In this document: in pieces, positions 1 to 12,034 of the stretch
Layout of the letters: each line of letters opens with the position of its first letter
Numbering within the stretch: position 1 is the first letter of the stretch
From: Gorsachius magnificus
Lineage: Eukaryota; Chordata; Aves; Pelecaniformes; Ardeidae
Reading direction: 5' to 3'
NCBI GenBank assembly: GCA_034008185.1
Contig: CM067082.1
Coordinates: forward strand, 8,230,984-8,294,983
Length of the DNA: 64,000 nt
Program-made: the position numbers and the translations under genes
Notes under the pieces: generated by a model
The model's database searches: none
Told to the model about the DNA's origin: nothing
The model's input: the letters and a program-made list of their open reading frames with translations, nothing else

Positions 1-47
1 AGGTCATCTAGTCCAACCCCCCTGCAGGGAGCGGGACACCACTAACT

Positions 48-109
48 CATAGAATCATAGAATCATAGAATCACCTCGGTTGGAAAAGACCTTTAAGATC
101 ATCAAGTCC
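48..109 (-). mobile_element. CR1 3'-tail micro-insertion nested in CR1 copy A
   Basis: About 62 bp holding three ATAGAATC-type octamers followed by the tail of a different CR1 subfamily (the type seen at 53270-53319). It interrupts copy A between the motifs that are contiguous in other copies, for example at 32990-33010. The tetranucleotide AACT occurs at 44-47 and again at 110-113, which may be a short target duplication. A template switch during copying is the alternative. Confidence 0.75.
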
Positions 110-113
110 AACT

Positions 114-1990
114 CGATCAGGTTGCTCAGAGCCCCGTCCAACCTGGCGTTGAATGTTCCCAGGGATGGGGCCTCCACCAGCTCTCTGGGCAACCCGTTCC
201 AGTGTTTCACCACCCTCGTTGTAAAGAATTTCCTCCTTATATCCAGTCTAAACCTACCCTGGTTTAGTTTAAAATCATTACCCCTTGTCCTGTCACAGCT
301 GGCCCTACTAAAAAGATTTTCCCCATCTTTCCTATAGGCCCCCTTTAGGTACTGAAAGGCCGCAATCAGGTCTCCCCGCAGCCTTCTCTTCTCCAGGCTG
401 AACAAGACCAACTCTCTCAGCCTGTCCTCATAAGAGAGGTGCTCCAGCCCTCGGATCTGGACCATCTAGACCTGCTCCAACAGTTCCATGTCCTTCTTGA
501 GCTGAGGGCTCCAGACCTGGACACAGTACTCTAGGTGAGGTCTCACCACAGCAGAGTAGAGGGGCAGAATCCCCTCCCTCGACCTGCTGGCCACGCTTCT
601 CCTGATGCAGCCCAGAATACGGTTGGCCTTCTGGGCCGCCAGCGCACATTGCCGGCTCATGTCCAGCTTTTCATCCACCAGCACGCCCAAGTCCCTCTCG
701 GCAGGGCTGCTCTCAATCCTTTCTTCCCCCAGCCTGTACTGATACCGGGGGTTACCCCGACCCAGGTGCAGGACCTTGCACTTGGCCTTGTTGAACCTCA
801 TGAGGTTCACACAGGCCCACCTCTCCAGCCTGTCCAGGTCTCTCTGGATGACATCCCGTCCTTCTGGTGTGTCAACCGCACCACTCAGTCTGGTATCATC
901 CGCAAACTTGCTGAGGGTGCATTTGATCTCGCTGTCTAAGTCATTGATGACTATATTGAACAGCACCAGTCCCAGTACGGACCCCTGAGGGACACCACTC
1001 GTCACCGGTCTCCATCCGGACATCGACTCATTGACCACTACCCTCTGGATGTGACCATCCATCCAGTTCCTTATCCACCGAACAGTCCACCCATCAAATC
1101 CATAGCTCTCCAATTTAGAGAGAAGGATGTTGTGGGGGACCGTGTCAAAGGCTTTGCAGAAGTCCAGATAGATGACATCCATTGGTTTTCCTTTGTCCAC
1201 TGTTGTTGTCACACCATCATAGAAAGTCACTAGGTTCGTCAGGCAGGACTTGCCCTTGGTGAAGCCATGCTGGCTCTCTCGAATTATCTCCCTGGCCTCC
1301 ATGTGCCTTAGCATAGCTTCTAGGAGGATCTGTTCAATCATGATCTTCCCAGGCACAGAGGTGAGGCTGGCAGGTCGATAGTTCCCAGGGTCTTCCTTTC
1401 TACCCTTTTTGAAAATGGGCACAATGTTTCCCTTCTTCCAGTCACCAGGGACTTCACCTGACTGCCATGACTTTTCAAATATCATGGAGAGTGGCTTGGC
1501 GACTACATCGGCCAATTCCCTCAGGACTCTGGGATGCATCTCATCAGGTCCCATGGACTTATGTGCGTTCAGGTTCCTCAGGTGGTCACAAACCTGATCT
1601 TCTCCTACAGCAGGAAGGGGTTTTGCCCTCCCGGTCCCCCTCATGCCATCCATCAACTCGGGTGGGGTGAGGAGAGAGCTTCCCAGTGAAGACTGAGGCA
1701 AAAAAGGTGTTGAGTACCTCAGCCTTCTCCTCATCTGCTGTTACCAGCTTGCCAGTCTCGCTCATCAGCGGGGATATGCTTTCTTTAACCATCCTTTTCC
1801 GGCTGATATACCTGAAGAAACTCTTCTTGTTATTCTTTGCATCCCTAGCCAAGTTTAGCTCCAGCTGAGCCTTGGCCTTCCTGACCCCATTCCTGCACAA
1901 CTGGACCGCGTCCCTATACTCTTCCCAGGATGCCTGTCCCTGCTTCCACTGCCTGTGCAGTTCCCTCTTCCTCCTTAGTTTGACCAGCAT
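114..1990 (-). pseudogene. CR1-A reverse transcriptase relic
   Basis: Reverse transcriptase part of CR1 ORF2, which would copy CR1 RNA at a nicked chromosomal target. On the minus strand it runs from 1990 down. A linker and fingers region is followed by the conserved blocks around [12 protein letters not shown] and GVPQGSVLG, the FADD catalytic box at 895-906, and the thumb/C-terminal region after 470. Breaks: an apparent 1-nt insertion relative to copy B near 1610-1622 changes frame, and an in-frame TAG lies at 466-468. The C-terminal frame then continues past the usual end into the nested insertion at 48-109, so the normal stop has been lost. Family assignment is certain; the copy is non-functional. 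Confidence 0.92.
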
Positions 1991-1998
1991 CTCTCGTC

Positions 1999-2537
1999 TC
2001 AGCCATGCCGGTCTCTTCCCTTCTTTGCCCGATTTCTTACACCTGGGGATCGAGAGCTCTTGCGCCTGTGGATCACTTCCTTAAAGATCTGCCAGCTCTG
2101 TTCTGTTCCCCTGTCCCTGAGGACCGTTTCCCAGGGAGTCCTTCCGACTATCTCCTTGAGGAGCTGGAAGTTTGCTTTTCTAAAATTCAGGGTCCTGACT
2201 ATACTCTTTGTTCTTCCCATTTCCCTCTGGAGCGTGAGCTCTACCAGCGCATGATCACTGCAACCCAAGCTGCCTCCGATCTTGACATTTCTGACGAGCT
2301 CGCTTGCATTGGTGACCACCAGGTCCAGTATCGCATCCCCTCGGGTAGGGGTGTCTATAACCTGGCTTAAGAAGTTGTCCTCAATGCATTTGAGAAACCT
2401 GCTGGATTGCCTACAGCTTGCCGTGTTGGTTTTCCAGCAGATGTCAGGGTGGTTGAAGTCCCCCAGCAGGACGAGAGCCTGCGAGCACGAAGCCTCCCAG
2501 ATTTGGAGGAAGAACGCTTCGTCAGTTGGCTCCTCTT
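1999..2537 (-). pseudogene. CR1-A endonuclease relic (C-terminal part)
   Basis: C-terminal portion of the apurinic-like endonuclease domain of CR1 ORF2, which nicks the target DNA. Visible on the minus strand are the GDFNHPDICW block near 2440-2475, the region around DLVVTNASEL, and the CSDHALVELTL block that carries the catalytic SDH residues. The N-terminal half of the domain is missing through 5' truncation. A 1-nt deletion relative to copy B near 2064-2068 shifts the frame before the junction with the reverse transcriptase. It cannot be functional. Confidence 0.88.
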
Positions 2538-5500
2538 AAAGCCCTGTCAATGAGCCCCGCAAGCTCCCGGGAAAGTTTTCAATAAATATCTTCCTGCATT
2601 CAGCCTGTCATCCTCATCTATTATTGCTCTTGAGGAGAAAGCATGAAACTTGCCAGAGTTCCTACATGCTTGCGTATTTGCAATCCCCTCCCATGAACAT
2701 TTCAAGTAAAATGGGGGAAAGAGGGACATGGCCAGAGGCAGAAACTCATTCCTGCAGTTGCTTTTGGTACTCAGAAAAGTGCACTAGGCTGATCTTCTAG
2801 GGATAACAGTTAATGTTGTCTGTGTCTTATTCCAAACCATGGTCTCTTTCTTCAGGAAGCTGAAATGAAAAATTTATTTAGTCTTCTGCTCCTCCCTACT
2901 TACTTATTACATTTCATTAATAAAGCATAACATTGCATAGTATTACTCCAGGAGTAAAACTCACTTCTCTCTTCTCCTAGCCCATGTTTTGTCACAGCTA
3001 TGCCACCTTTCCAAATGAAAATGCCAGATCTATGGGACTCACTCTGCTCTCTGTAACTCCTGTTCTGATTGCTTGACCTCAGAGCCAAGCAATGAATGTA
3101 AGCATCCTGACACCCCCTTACAACGAGCTCTTCCAAAGAAGCTGTTTAAGCCACTGACAAAATGAGTCACTAGACCATCATCAGGACACTGTCTGCAGGG
3201 AATGAAAGCAACAAACTGCTTCTATGGGTTACCATTTTAGTTCGGGTCAGGACCACAGATGAAGCCTGAGAAGAAATGGTGAAGAGCAGCGTGTATGATG
3301 ATGTATAGGTCCAAAGGTGGCAGAGAGGAGGAAACTCCCTACAGTCACTCTGAGAAGTGCAGCACAGCCCCACTCGGGAGTGGTCTGGAGGAGGGAGACC
3401 TAAGAAGCTCTGCCCCATCTCCTAGTATGGTTCAACGGTGACTTTATTTTTTATTCAAGAATAAAGTCAGCGGTTCAGTCCCAACCCTACTGAGGGTTGG
3501 GAATTAGGAGCTATTCTGGTGGTTGCATGGTGGTGCAACACAGGAGGTCACATGACAGCTGGTTTCCTTGCCATCTTCAAATTTGTGGTGCAAAATATGG
3601 CACTGAGTCCTCTTGGAAAACTCAAAGTGGAAGAGAAATGAATTTGTGATCTTGCACCCTCCATCCTTTTCCCTACTTCCTCTTCCACCAAGAAAGCCTT
3701 CTCTCAGCTGAGGATGAAGCATCCTTGGAGCTATCAAAAAAGTTTGCTTAAGGAAGGACTTTGTCAGGTAGTCACACCAGGGAAAATATTTTCTTTAATA
3801 ATATAGACAGACATGCCAGTTGGAAGTGCCACAAAAACTGCACAACAGTTGAGTGAGTTGCCCATACAGAGGACCATCCTGGGGCCCTGCTCTGAGCCTT
3901 CGCCCTGACTGCCAGCCCCAGTAAGGGCTTGGTCCTGGGTGTTGAATGATTCTGTTGATACCACACATAGCACCAGGAGGCAATTGCTTGTTTAGTGTGC
4001 TTTCTGCCCAATGTTAGTTAAGGCACTGGCCATAGCATTGCACAGCCTATGGAAATGTTCTCTCTGCAACACAGTTTTATGTATCTTTTATTAAAATTTT
4101 CCAGAAGATAAAATAAAGGTATTGTCATTTGCTGTGAGAAATGCATCTTGGGGTTTGTTTTTCATTTCACGTTATTTTTTTTTCCTTTCAACAAACAGGA
4201 GGAACAATAGCCATGTAAGTTCAGCTCCTCTGCTCTCCCGTAATCTACCCTTTGATGTAACTAACCGGCAAAAGCATATTTCTAATCAAATATAGTCTCC
4301 CATCCTTAATCAGCTCAGCTTTAAAATGCAGATCAATGAGATAAGAAAGAGCTGATTTAATTAGCCCAACCTCAGCAATGTTACAGCATATTCTCATTTA
4401 AAGAAATAATGGGGAGCAAGAGGAAAGAGATTCATCATCATGAAAAGACTCGGGATAACAGAGGAAAGCAGGATATTTCCTATGTTAGCAAAGGGTGATT
4501 TTCACTCTGGCTAAAAAGCCAGCACATGCTTTATGAGCCATTTAAATAACACTCGGCCTTGCATTTTGTCCTTTAGCCTAAGGATGAGTTTCTTTCACTA
4601 AGTAGCAATACCTCTGGATATCATCACTCTTGGGTTTAATTGATGAGCCAGAGACAGCTTCCACCACCTGGTGAATAAAGAAGAGGAAATATGGCAGGTA
4701 GGAGCACAGCAATAATGCACATTTATATAGCTGCTTGGGAAAGCTCACCCACATGCACTTAGCACATCATACACCTGGTCAGGCACCCTTAATGGAGAGG
4801 CAGTATACTTTAATGGGAACAGCACCTGGTACACTTCCTCACCATCCATTGCCTCACTGTGTGTCCACAGGCAAGTCACTTCGTCCCTTGCATTTTTGGG
4901 GGACGGGGGTTGTGTTTCATTTTGTGTTTTGTTGCTTTGCTTTCTTCCTCCGTCTCATTTGGAGATTTGGAATTTGCTCTTCCTACCCCTACAGTGCAGG
5001 TACCCTCCAGAATGGGGACCCTGGCACAACTGCTAAGATATTTCTGCACTCAAAGAGCAAAAACAGTGCAAGTTCTTGGCTTGCTCTTCCTCCTTCATGG
5101 CTTCAAAGCAGAAGACCACCACCTTACCTCCACCAGCCATGTGTAACCTAACTCCAAGTGCTCCTCCACCCCCACAGAGCGTGGAACTCACTGGATCACA
5201 TTAGCCCAGGTTTGGTCAATGAGAGTGGAGAAATGCTGCCACCACCACGCAGAGCCCCCAGGATGCTTCCATGGCCCCTGCAATCTTGTAGAGGCCTCAA
5301 CAAGAGCAAAATCAGACCTGTAAATGCCCAACAAGAGTTTTCAGATGGGTTCCAGCAGTGAAGCTGTGCTCAGGACCTGTACCTTTGGTGTGGTGGGCTT
5401 CGACATTTGCACTGTTGCAAAGTCAGGCCCAGTTCACACACAGCAGTGTATGACAGCTCCTAATCTGAGTGCTAATTCCAGGGATGAAATTCAGCTTCAT

Positions 5501-6539
5501 GCCTATCCATCATCACGGATGGAACTAGCCTGTGACACCCACATTGGGCAGCCACTGCTGGGGAGATAATTGCTCATCACTGAGGCGAACTAGCATGGGT
5601 TGGGGTAACCCTCAGGGCCTTTCTCCTCAGGATGGGAGCACCAGAGGCAAAGCAATTAGCAGAGCAATTAACCTGTTAGGCAATCATATCTCACTCTCCT
5701 CTCTCTTCCCCCCCCCCCCCCCCCCCCCCCCCCCGCCATGTTCTCAGACTTGTGCCACTCTCCAGTGCCTTTAAAAGCAGCAAGAAAAGGTTCTGCTCTC
5801 TGGAGGCATAGTCTTCTCAGATGAGTGAGGCTGAGATCAGGCTCTAGCCCCCATTCCTGCCCCTTACAAGACCCCAAGGGTGCATCCCTGTGTTGCATGT
5901 TACCCTGGGGACTGCTGTTCCTCTTGCTGGGCATCACAATCTTTGGTGTCAAGGATGGCCTTCAAGGCTGTAGACACATGATGTCTTTGGGGCTACACAG
6001 ATGGAAGAGACAACTGCCTGCAACTCAGCCCCAAGTGCAGAGATACCAGCCTCCACACACCTCTGCTGCCTGATAAACTGCTTATGTGATCGTTCCCTGG
6101 CATGCTTCACTAGCAGTGAAATGGGTTAGAAAAAAGCCTGCTGTTTGGACTGATGGGGTTGGGTCCAGAGCCCAAAACTCATCATCAGTCTGGGCTCAAT
6201 GGATATGGCTTGGCTACTTTAAACAGTAGCAGTGCCGTTTCAGTTCCTGAGAGCCAAGACACAACAGTGGTAGCCTAGGGCTCTTCTCTTCCCTGCATTC
6301 TTCTCCTCCTCTCCAACAGGTTTGTCTCCCAAATAATAAATCAATCTTTTAATGAAGATTAGACCAGCTATACCAACTCTGTGTTTTCATGATAAAGGTT
6401 TGCATAAAAGATATTGAGACATGCACAAAGGTTTATTAGCTGGGTCCATAGCTGCCGGTGTACATCAACCATAAAGGTGAAAGCTAGTTTTGGAGGAATA
6501 TAAAAACATGAAAGTAGAGAAGAGAGAGAAGGGGAAAGA
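2538..6539. other. Single-copy DNA, no gene recognised
   Basis: No open frame here resembles a known family, and no transposon is recognised apart from the poly-C run annotated separately. The stretch 4290-4480 is AT-rich with homeodomain-like TAATTA-type and GATAA motifs and could be a conserved noncoding element. That is a judgement from composition only. Confidence 0.5.
5708..5734. repeat. Poly-C tract, 27 nt
   Basis: An uninterrupted run of 27 C (G on the minus strand), preceded by a CT-rich stretch. Such a run can form G-quadruplex or i-motif structures and is length-unstable. The exact count may be affected by sequencing or assembly. Confidence 0.95.
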
Positions 6540-7000
6540 GAAAACTCTGTTGCGGTCAGTCCCTGCCAGCCCCTGGGGGCCGCTCCTCCCTCCTCACCCG
6601 TCTCCCTGCTCCAGCGCGGGCCCTTCCCCGGGCTGCAGTCCCTCAGGGACAACCTGCTCCCGCCTGGGCTCTCCACGGGGCTGCAGGGGCTGCAGGCTGG
6701 GGCCCTGCAGCACCTCCTGCCCTCCTCCTCCTCCTCCTCCTGCGGCCTGGGGCTGCCTCTGCTGCTGCTCCCTCCTTGCCTTCCTCCTCCTCGGCCTGGG
6801 CCGCCTCTGGCCCTTTGAAACGCTTTTCCCCCGGCGCCCCCAGCTTGGCTGAGGGGCTCAGCTGTGCCCTGCGGTGGGGCCCTTGGAGCCGGCTGGGACC
6901 GGCTGTGTCCGGCACGGGGCAGCCCCGGCCTCTCCCCTCAGGGGCCGCCCTGCAGCACCCATGCTGCCAGCGCCTGGGCACGGACACCCTGCACATCACC
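6540..7000. repeat. GC-rich block, possibly an old LTR fragment
   Basis: A sharply bounded GC-rich stretch in AT-rich surroundings, with repeated CTGCAGGGGCTGCAG-like motifs, a CCT/CTC trinucleotide run near 6720-6741, and a GGAGCCGGCTGGGACCGG motif around 6885. From memory the wording resembles GC-rich avian LTR families, but I cannot place its ends, and no TG...CA pair or target duplication is obvious. A CpG-rich regulatory region is the alternative. The open frames across it are low-complexity and I do not call them genes. Confidence 0.35.
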
Positions 7001-7220
7001 TGAAACACATCTACAGTAATCTCAATCTTGTGTACAAAGCGGTTTGTGCCAACCAGCACGCACTCAGCTCGGGACAGGCACTGCTGCTTGGTGCTGCAGG
7101 AAGGTTGTTGGGTCCCCGAACATGAACCAGGAGCTGCAACCACAACGCCAGGAAAGAGGGGGAGGAAGGGGTGAGTCTCACACTTGTGGTAATCACCTTC
7201 TCATGAGAAAGCACCATAAA

Positions 7221-7495
7221 ATCATAGAATCATAGAATGTTTTGGGTTGGAAGGGACCCCTAGAGGTCATCTAGTCCAACCCCCCTGCAGTGAGCAGGGA
7301 CACCACTAACTAGATCAGGTTGCTCAGAGCCCCATCTAACCTGGCCTTGAATGTTCCCAGGGATGGGGCCTCCACCACCTCTCTGAGCAACCCGTTCCAG
7401 TGTTTCACCACCCTCGTTGTAAAGAATTTTCTCCTTATATCCAGTCTAAACCTACCCTGCTTCAGTTTAAAAGCATTACCCCTTGTCCTGTCACT
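7221..7495 (-). mobile_element. CR1 3' fragment, reverse orientation
   Basis: Starts with octamers (ATCATAGAATCATAGAATG) and continues with the standard CR1 tail and the last coding segment of ORF2 read on the minus strand. Homology ends at about 7495, just after the segment equivalent to [30 protein letters not shown]. About 275 bp, strongly 5'-truncated and non-coding. Confidence 0.95.
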
Positions 7496-9840
7496 GTTGG
7501 GGCTTGCATGGGCAAGGCCATGGGAATAGCAGCAGGGAAACAATGGTGTGCAAACAACAAGGAGGGGGGAAGATATCCCAGAGGCTGCGGGAAACATGGC
7601 TCCAGCAGCAGGGGGAAGCGTACAGAGCTGCCAGGGGAAATTGGGGTGCAGAGCTGAAGGTGAAGGTGATACAAAAGCCAAGGCACCTCGGTGCGGTGCA
7701 GATTGGCAATGGCATGGGCTTAAGGCAGTTCTCCCCCACCTCATCCAGCAGCTTGGTCCTACATTACATGAGCCTGAAGTACGTGGGGCCAGGCTGCGAA
7801 CCCTGCCAGGAAGCACTGCATTTGTTCCTCCAGACAGCCATCTTTAGTGCCAGATCTTCGATTCAAGTCACCAAATAGCATCTTGGACACCCCAAAAAAA
7901 ATCAGCTTCTCCTTTTGAAGCCTGGAAATGAAGCTCTCCATCAATGACTCCTCATCATGAAGAAATCTGCAGAATAACACTCACACCATCCTTAGCACCT
8001 GAAGTCTGCGCATCCCTCCATTTAGAGGATGCACAATGCTTTCGTTAATTAGAGCCTTAGTTTAATATGAGCTGTCAAAGTTCACTTAACTTCAATTAAT
8101 TGTTTCTCCCGAGCTTAATTTCTTTAGTTAAGTATTGATTAATCATTGCTTAATTATGCTAGAGTCTCACTGGGTGATATTTCAGTCGCACACTGGGTGA
8201 TATTTCAGTCGCACATTGAAGCAATGCATTGCTTTCTAAAAATACTCTGGGAATCATCAGATATCTTATGCATTGCTATTATTGGGATGACTTTTAATAT
8301 TTATCTTTTCATCCCTTATGTTCAAAAATGTATATTTAATGTGTTGTTTTTAATTCCACTGGTTTACAACTCATTTTTCTCTATGAGGGTAAGTTTTAGA
8401 CCAGAGTTTTGCATTGCGTAGTGTGGGGAAAAAGGGCTTAGCATCTGGTATCAGGCATCCTGCGCCAGGACGAGAGGGTTAGGGAGCACCAGTGAAAGGT
8501 CTTTACCTGTGGCAGAATACTAACACACTGAAACAACCAAAATAGCGATGGTATATTTTTTCCTTTGTACCTTTTAGGTGGAACACAACAACATTGGCTC
8601 AAATACTGTTTGTATTTCCTCAAAACTACAACTTTAGACTTTGTCTTATGAATATGGCCTTGAGACCAAAGCATCTCCAGTCTGAAATCTCAGCTTGTTC
8701 TGAAATATTCAGAAGAGAAAACTATGAAGTCCTCCTCCTCTCTGTAGTATCTCAACAGCACTCTAATGTCAGGTTGGATTGCAAGTATCTTAATTCTCAC
8801 AGATAAGTAAAAAAACTGTTAATATTTACTGAGGTCTCTCTTGAATCTAGATATTTATGTGAATTAGATGTTAAGTTTGATCTGTAGTAAGAAATTAAAC
8901 AATCACTTTTTCCCCATTAATAATTTCCCTGGAGTCCATTTAGTCGTCTAATTTCACCTACTCACAGAAGCATATTTTATTATTTTACTAAATGAGAGAG
9001 TCACTCCCCAGTGAAAACTTCTTGGCTTGCCATGGTTTTATCACAGTCAGGGGTTAACTTTCTCCCTTTGGTACTTGTTCACTTTTTCAGAGGCCTCTAA
9101 ACTACTAAAATTTCATTTTGAATATGTACTATGCTATAGGAGTACTAAGCATTATTTACTACTGTCATCCCAGATGCTTGAATAAGCACTGGTAGGAATA
9201 TGCTATAAAGAGAGTCATCAAACTGACATCCTTTCCTACTACATTTCACCTACTTGGGGGTGTAAACATCTGGCACCTTGGGAATGCACATCTTTGCTAT
9301 GTGAAAGACAAGATAAACTGGTAAAAACACTGATTATTATATAGATCGTGAAAAACACTGCTGTGCTCTGATGCTGAATGACACAATACAATAAGTTTTC
9401 CAGAAAGGGAAAAAACTACTGACAAAACCATTGCTCAGAACTCAAATAGGTGCTAGTCAAAACAGTTCCAGAGTTCAATTAACATGTTATTTAACTTCTT
9501 CTTATCACAACCCTGCATTTCTGGATTCTGACTAACCACAGAAACCAGAAGCCCCACTTCCATAACATAGCTTGCTTGTATTAAATTTATAGCAGTACAT
9601 AATCAAGAAGCTGCAAAGCAAATCTGTGCTCATGAGTCTCATTACAACTTCATCTAAACACTACATCTGAGTACAGGTCACACAAACTCATTCCTGCCCT
9701 AATATGCTTACTGGAGGAGAAGAAATGAAGAATTGGAAAAGGGAAGTTTTATTCTCCCTACTTTCTGTAAACTGAAGCACTGAGGCACAAGTGCAAAATT
9801 TCCCAGTGTGATTTGAGGCCATATTCATTAAAATGAGCAT
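7496..9840. other. Single-copy AT-rich DNA, no gene recognised
   Basis: No recognisable gene or transposon. The segment 8035-8165 is dense in TTAATTA, CTTAATT and ATTGATTAAT motifs and could be a conserved noncoding (homeodomain-bound) element. That is inference from composition. A short tandem duplication lies at 8171-8214. Confidence 0.45.
8171..8214. repeat. Tandem duplication, 23-bp unit x 2
   Basis: The unit beginning TGGGTGATATTTCAGTCGCA occurs at 8171-8193 and again at 8194-8214 without a mismatch over the shared length. The identity suggests a recent local duplication. Confidence 0.9.
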
Positions 9841-10112
9841 AGAAACATAGAATGGTTTGGGTTCCAACACCCCTGACATGGGCAAGAATATCTTCCACTA
9901 GACCAGGTTGCTCAAAGACCCATCCAACCTGACCTTGAATACTTCCAGGGAGGGGGCAACCACAACTTCTCTGGGCAACCTGTTCCAGTGCCTCACCACC
10001 CTCGCAGTGAAGAACTTCTTCCTTATATCTAGTCTGAATCTACCTTCTTTTAGTTTAAAGCCTTTACCCCCTGTCCTGTCACTTACATGCCCTTGTAAAA
10101 AGTCCCTCTCCA

Positions 10113-10165
10113 GGTTTAACGGTTGGACTTGATCTTAAAGATCTAAACAATTCTATGATTCTATG
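10113..10165 (+). mobile_element. CR1 3'-tail micro-insertion nested in CR1 copy C
   Basis: About 53 bp in forward orientation. It holds a CR1 tail (ACGGTTGGACTTGATCTTAA) ending in two ATTCTATG octamers, and is inserted into the oppositely oriented copy C between the CTCTCCAG and TATAGGCCCCC motifs that are nearly adjacent in other CR1 copies. It contains only the tail and no coding sequence. Confidence 0.8.
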
Positions 10166-10813
10166 ATTTTTTTATAGGCCCCCTTTAGGTACTGGAGGGC
10201 TGCAATAAGGTGCCCCTGGAGCCTTCTCTTCTCCAGGCTGAAAAACCCCAACTCTCTCAGCCTGTCCTTGTAAGAGAGGTGCTCCAGCCCTCGGATCATA
10301 TTTGTGGCCCCCTCTGGACCTGCTCCCACAGGTCGATGTCCTTCTTATGTTGGGGGACCCAGAGCTGGATACAGTACTCCAGGTGAGGTCTCACCGGAGC
10401 AGAGTGGAGGGGCAGAATGACCTCCCTCTACCTGCTGGCCACGCTTCTTCTGATGCAGCCCACGATATGGTTGGCTGCCTGGGCTACAAGCGCACAATGC
10501 TGTCTCATGTTGAGCTTCTCATCAACCAACACCTCCAAGTCCTTCTCTTTTGGGATTCTTTCAGTCCATTCTCTGCCCAACCTTCATTTGTGCTTGGGAT
10601 TGCTCCAACCCATGTGTAGGACCTTGCACTTGGCTTCATTGAACTTCATGAGGTTTTCACGGACCCACCTCTCAAGCCTGTCAGGGTCCCTCTGGATGGC
10701 ATCCCTTCCCTCCAGCATGTCAACAGCACCACTCAGCTTGGTATCATCAGCAAACTTTCTGAGGGTGTGCTCAATCCCGCTGTCCTGTCACCGACAAAGA
10801 TGTTAAACAGCAC

Positions 10814-10818
10814 TGGTC
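10814..10818. repeat. Target-site duplication TGGTC, left copy
   Basis: TGGTC here is repeated at 14145-14149, directly flanking the inferred LTR insertion inside CR1 copy C. Removing one copy and everything between restores the expected CR1 order. Confidence 0.75.
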
Positions 10819-11480
10819 TGTGGTGGTGTGCTCTCCCCTCGTCTCTGACTCCCCCTCCTTTGACCTCTTTCAAGTGATAACCACCTGTGGCTGTGGTGAT
10901 AGATGCATCTGATAGATGTGTCTGGTCGTGAAGGATGCACCCACTGGGTGTGGGGGGAGACAGATAACAATACAAAGCCAAGGGCTATTGTGGAATGTGC
11001 CCACCTAAGCACAGTGGTCAGGATGCAAATATGACTATGAGCCAATCATCTTACCCCCATCAATAGTGAGCAGCCCAAGAGCCTTTGAGCTCTCCTGCAC
11101 GGCAGCGGGCTGCATGCCAGGATCTCCCCTTGAGCAGGGATGCCTCTCAAGGTCACTCCTTGAGGTTGAGAGGTTCCTTACCACAACAGATTCTCGGTAA
11201 GTGACTAACAGCATGCTAACTTGGAAATCTTAGCTAAGTGACATAAAGGATTAATTGCGCATATATGATCCTTTAGACATAAACCATTGACCAAGTCTGG
11301 GACTAGGATTGGATCCAGCCGCACCTAGACTCCTCTCTGAGGGAGTTTAGAAGGCAAGGGGATCTTTTCTGAACCTCATGACTCAACGGGAGGGTCTCCC
11401 TGACAGTTTTGTCTGACCCTGTCCTCTATGCAGTAAATAACAAAGTGTACCTTGCCATCAAGGGGGCAGTTAGTGAAGGA

Positions 11481-12034
11481 ATCTGGATCAAGAGGAGCCA
11501 ACTGACGAAGCGTTCTTCCTCCAACTCCGGGAGGCTTCGTGCTCGCAGGCTCTCATCCTGCTGGGGGACTTCAACCACCCTGACATCTGCTGGAAAATCA
11601 ACACGGCAAGCTGTAGGCAATCCAGCAGGTTTCTCAAATGCATTGAGGACAACTTCTTAAGCCAGGTTATAGACACCCCTACCCGAGGGGATGCGATACT
11701 GGACCTGGTGGTCACCAATGCAAGTGAGCTCGTCGGAAATGTCAAGATCAGAGGCAGCTTGGGTTGCAGTGATCATGCGCTGGTAGAACTCACGCTCCAG
11801 AGGGAAATGGGAAGAACAAAGAGTATAGTCAGGACCCTGAATTTTAGAAAAGCAAACTTCCAGCTCCTCAAGGAGATAGTCGGAAGGACTCCCTGGGAAA
11901 CGGTCCTCAGGGACAGGGGAACAGAACAGAGCTGGCAGATCTTTAAGGATGTGATCCACAGAGCGCAAGAGCTCTCGATCCCCAGGTGTAAGAAATCGGG
12001 CAAAGAAGGGAAGAGACCAGCATGGCTGAGATGA
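11481..12034 (+). pseudogene. CR1-B endonuclease relic (C-terminal part)
   Basis: Target-nicking endonuclease domain of CR1 ORF2, lacking its N-terminal half. In the correct frame the region from 11484 gives a DQEEPTDEAFF-like start, the GDFNHPDICW block near 11560-11590, and the CSDHALVELTLQ block near 11765-11800 with its SDH catalytic residues. An in-frame TGA at 12032-12034 separates it from the reverse transcriptase. Copy A has CGA at this codon, so the stop is explained by a CpG transition. The 5' truncation alone already prevents function. Confidence 0.88.

Larger units (their letters stand above)
1..2537 (-). mobile_element. CR1 LINE copy A, 5'-truncated, 3' end outside window
   Basis: A reverse-orientation CR1 non-LTR retrotransposon. 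Read on the minus strand it runs from an endonuclease segment (near 2537) through reverse transcriptase to the conserved 3' untranslated tail. The window opens a few tens of bases before its octamer terminus. It matches copy B (11462-14038) along its whole length at roughly 95 percent or better by eye. Homology stops at about 2537, so the 5' part of the element is missing, as is usual for target-primed reverse transcription. The coding part carries several frame breaks, so it is a dead copy. A separate CR1 tail is nested at 48-109. Confidence 0.95.
9841..10818 (-). mobile_element. Old CR1 copy C, 3' portion (continues at 14145)
   Basis: A reverse-orientation CR1 more diverged than copies A and B. 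It begins with a degraded tail (ATAGAAACATAGAATGG) and runs through the C-terminal region and into the reverse transcriptase, breaking off at the motif AACAGCACTGGTC (10806-10818), just upstream in element terms of the FADD region. The missing continuation is found at 14145, so this copy was split by the element at 10819-14144. A short forward CR1 tail is nested at about 10113-10165. Coding capacity is lost. Confidence 0.92.

Noticed and set aside
6643..7143. 166-codon minus-strand open frame with an Arg-rich tract
   Set aside because: The Arg run comes from a CCT/CTC trinucleotide repeat in a GC-rich block. Low complexity and no family resemblance.
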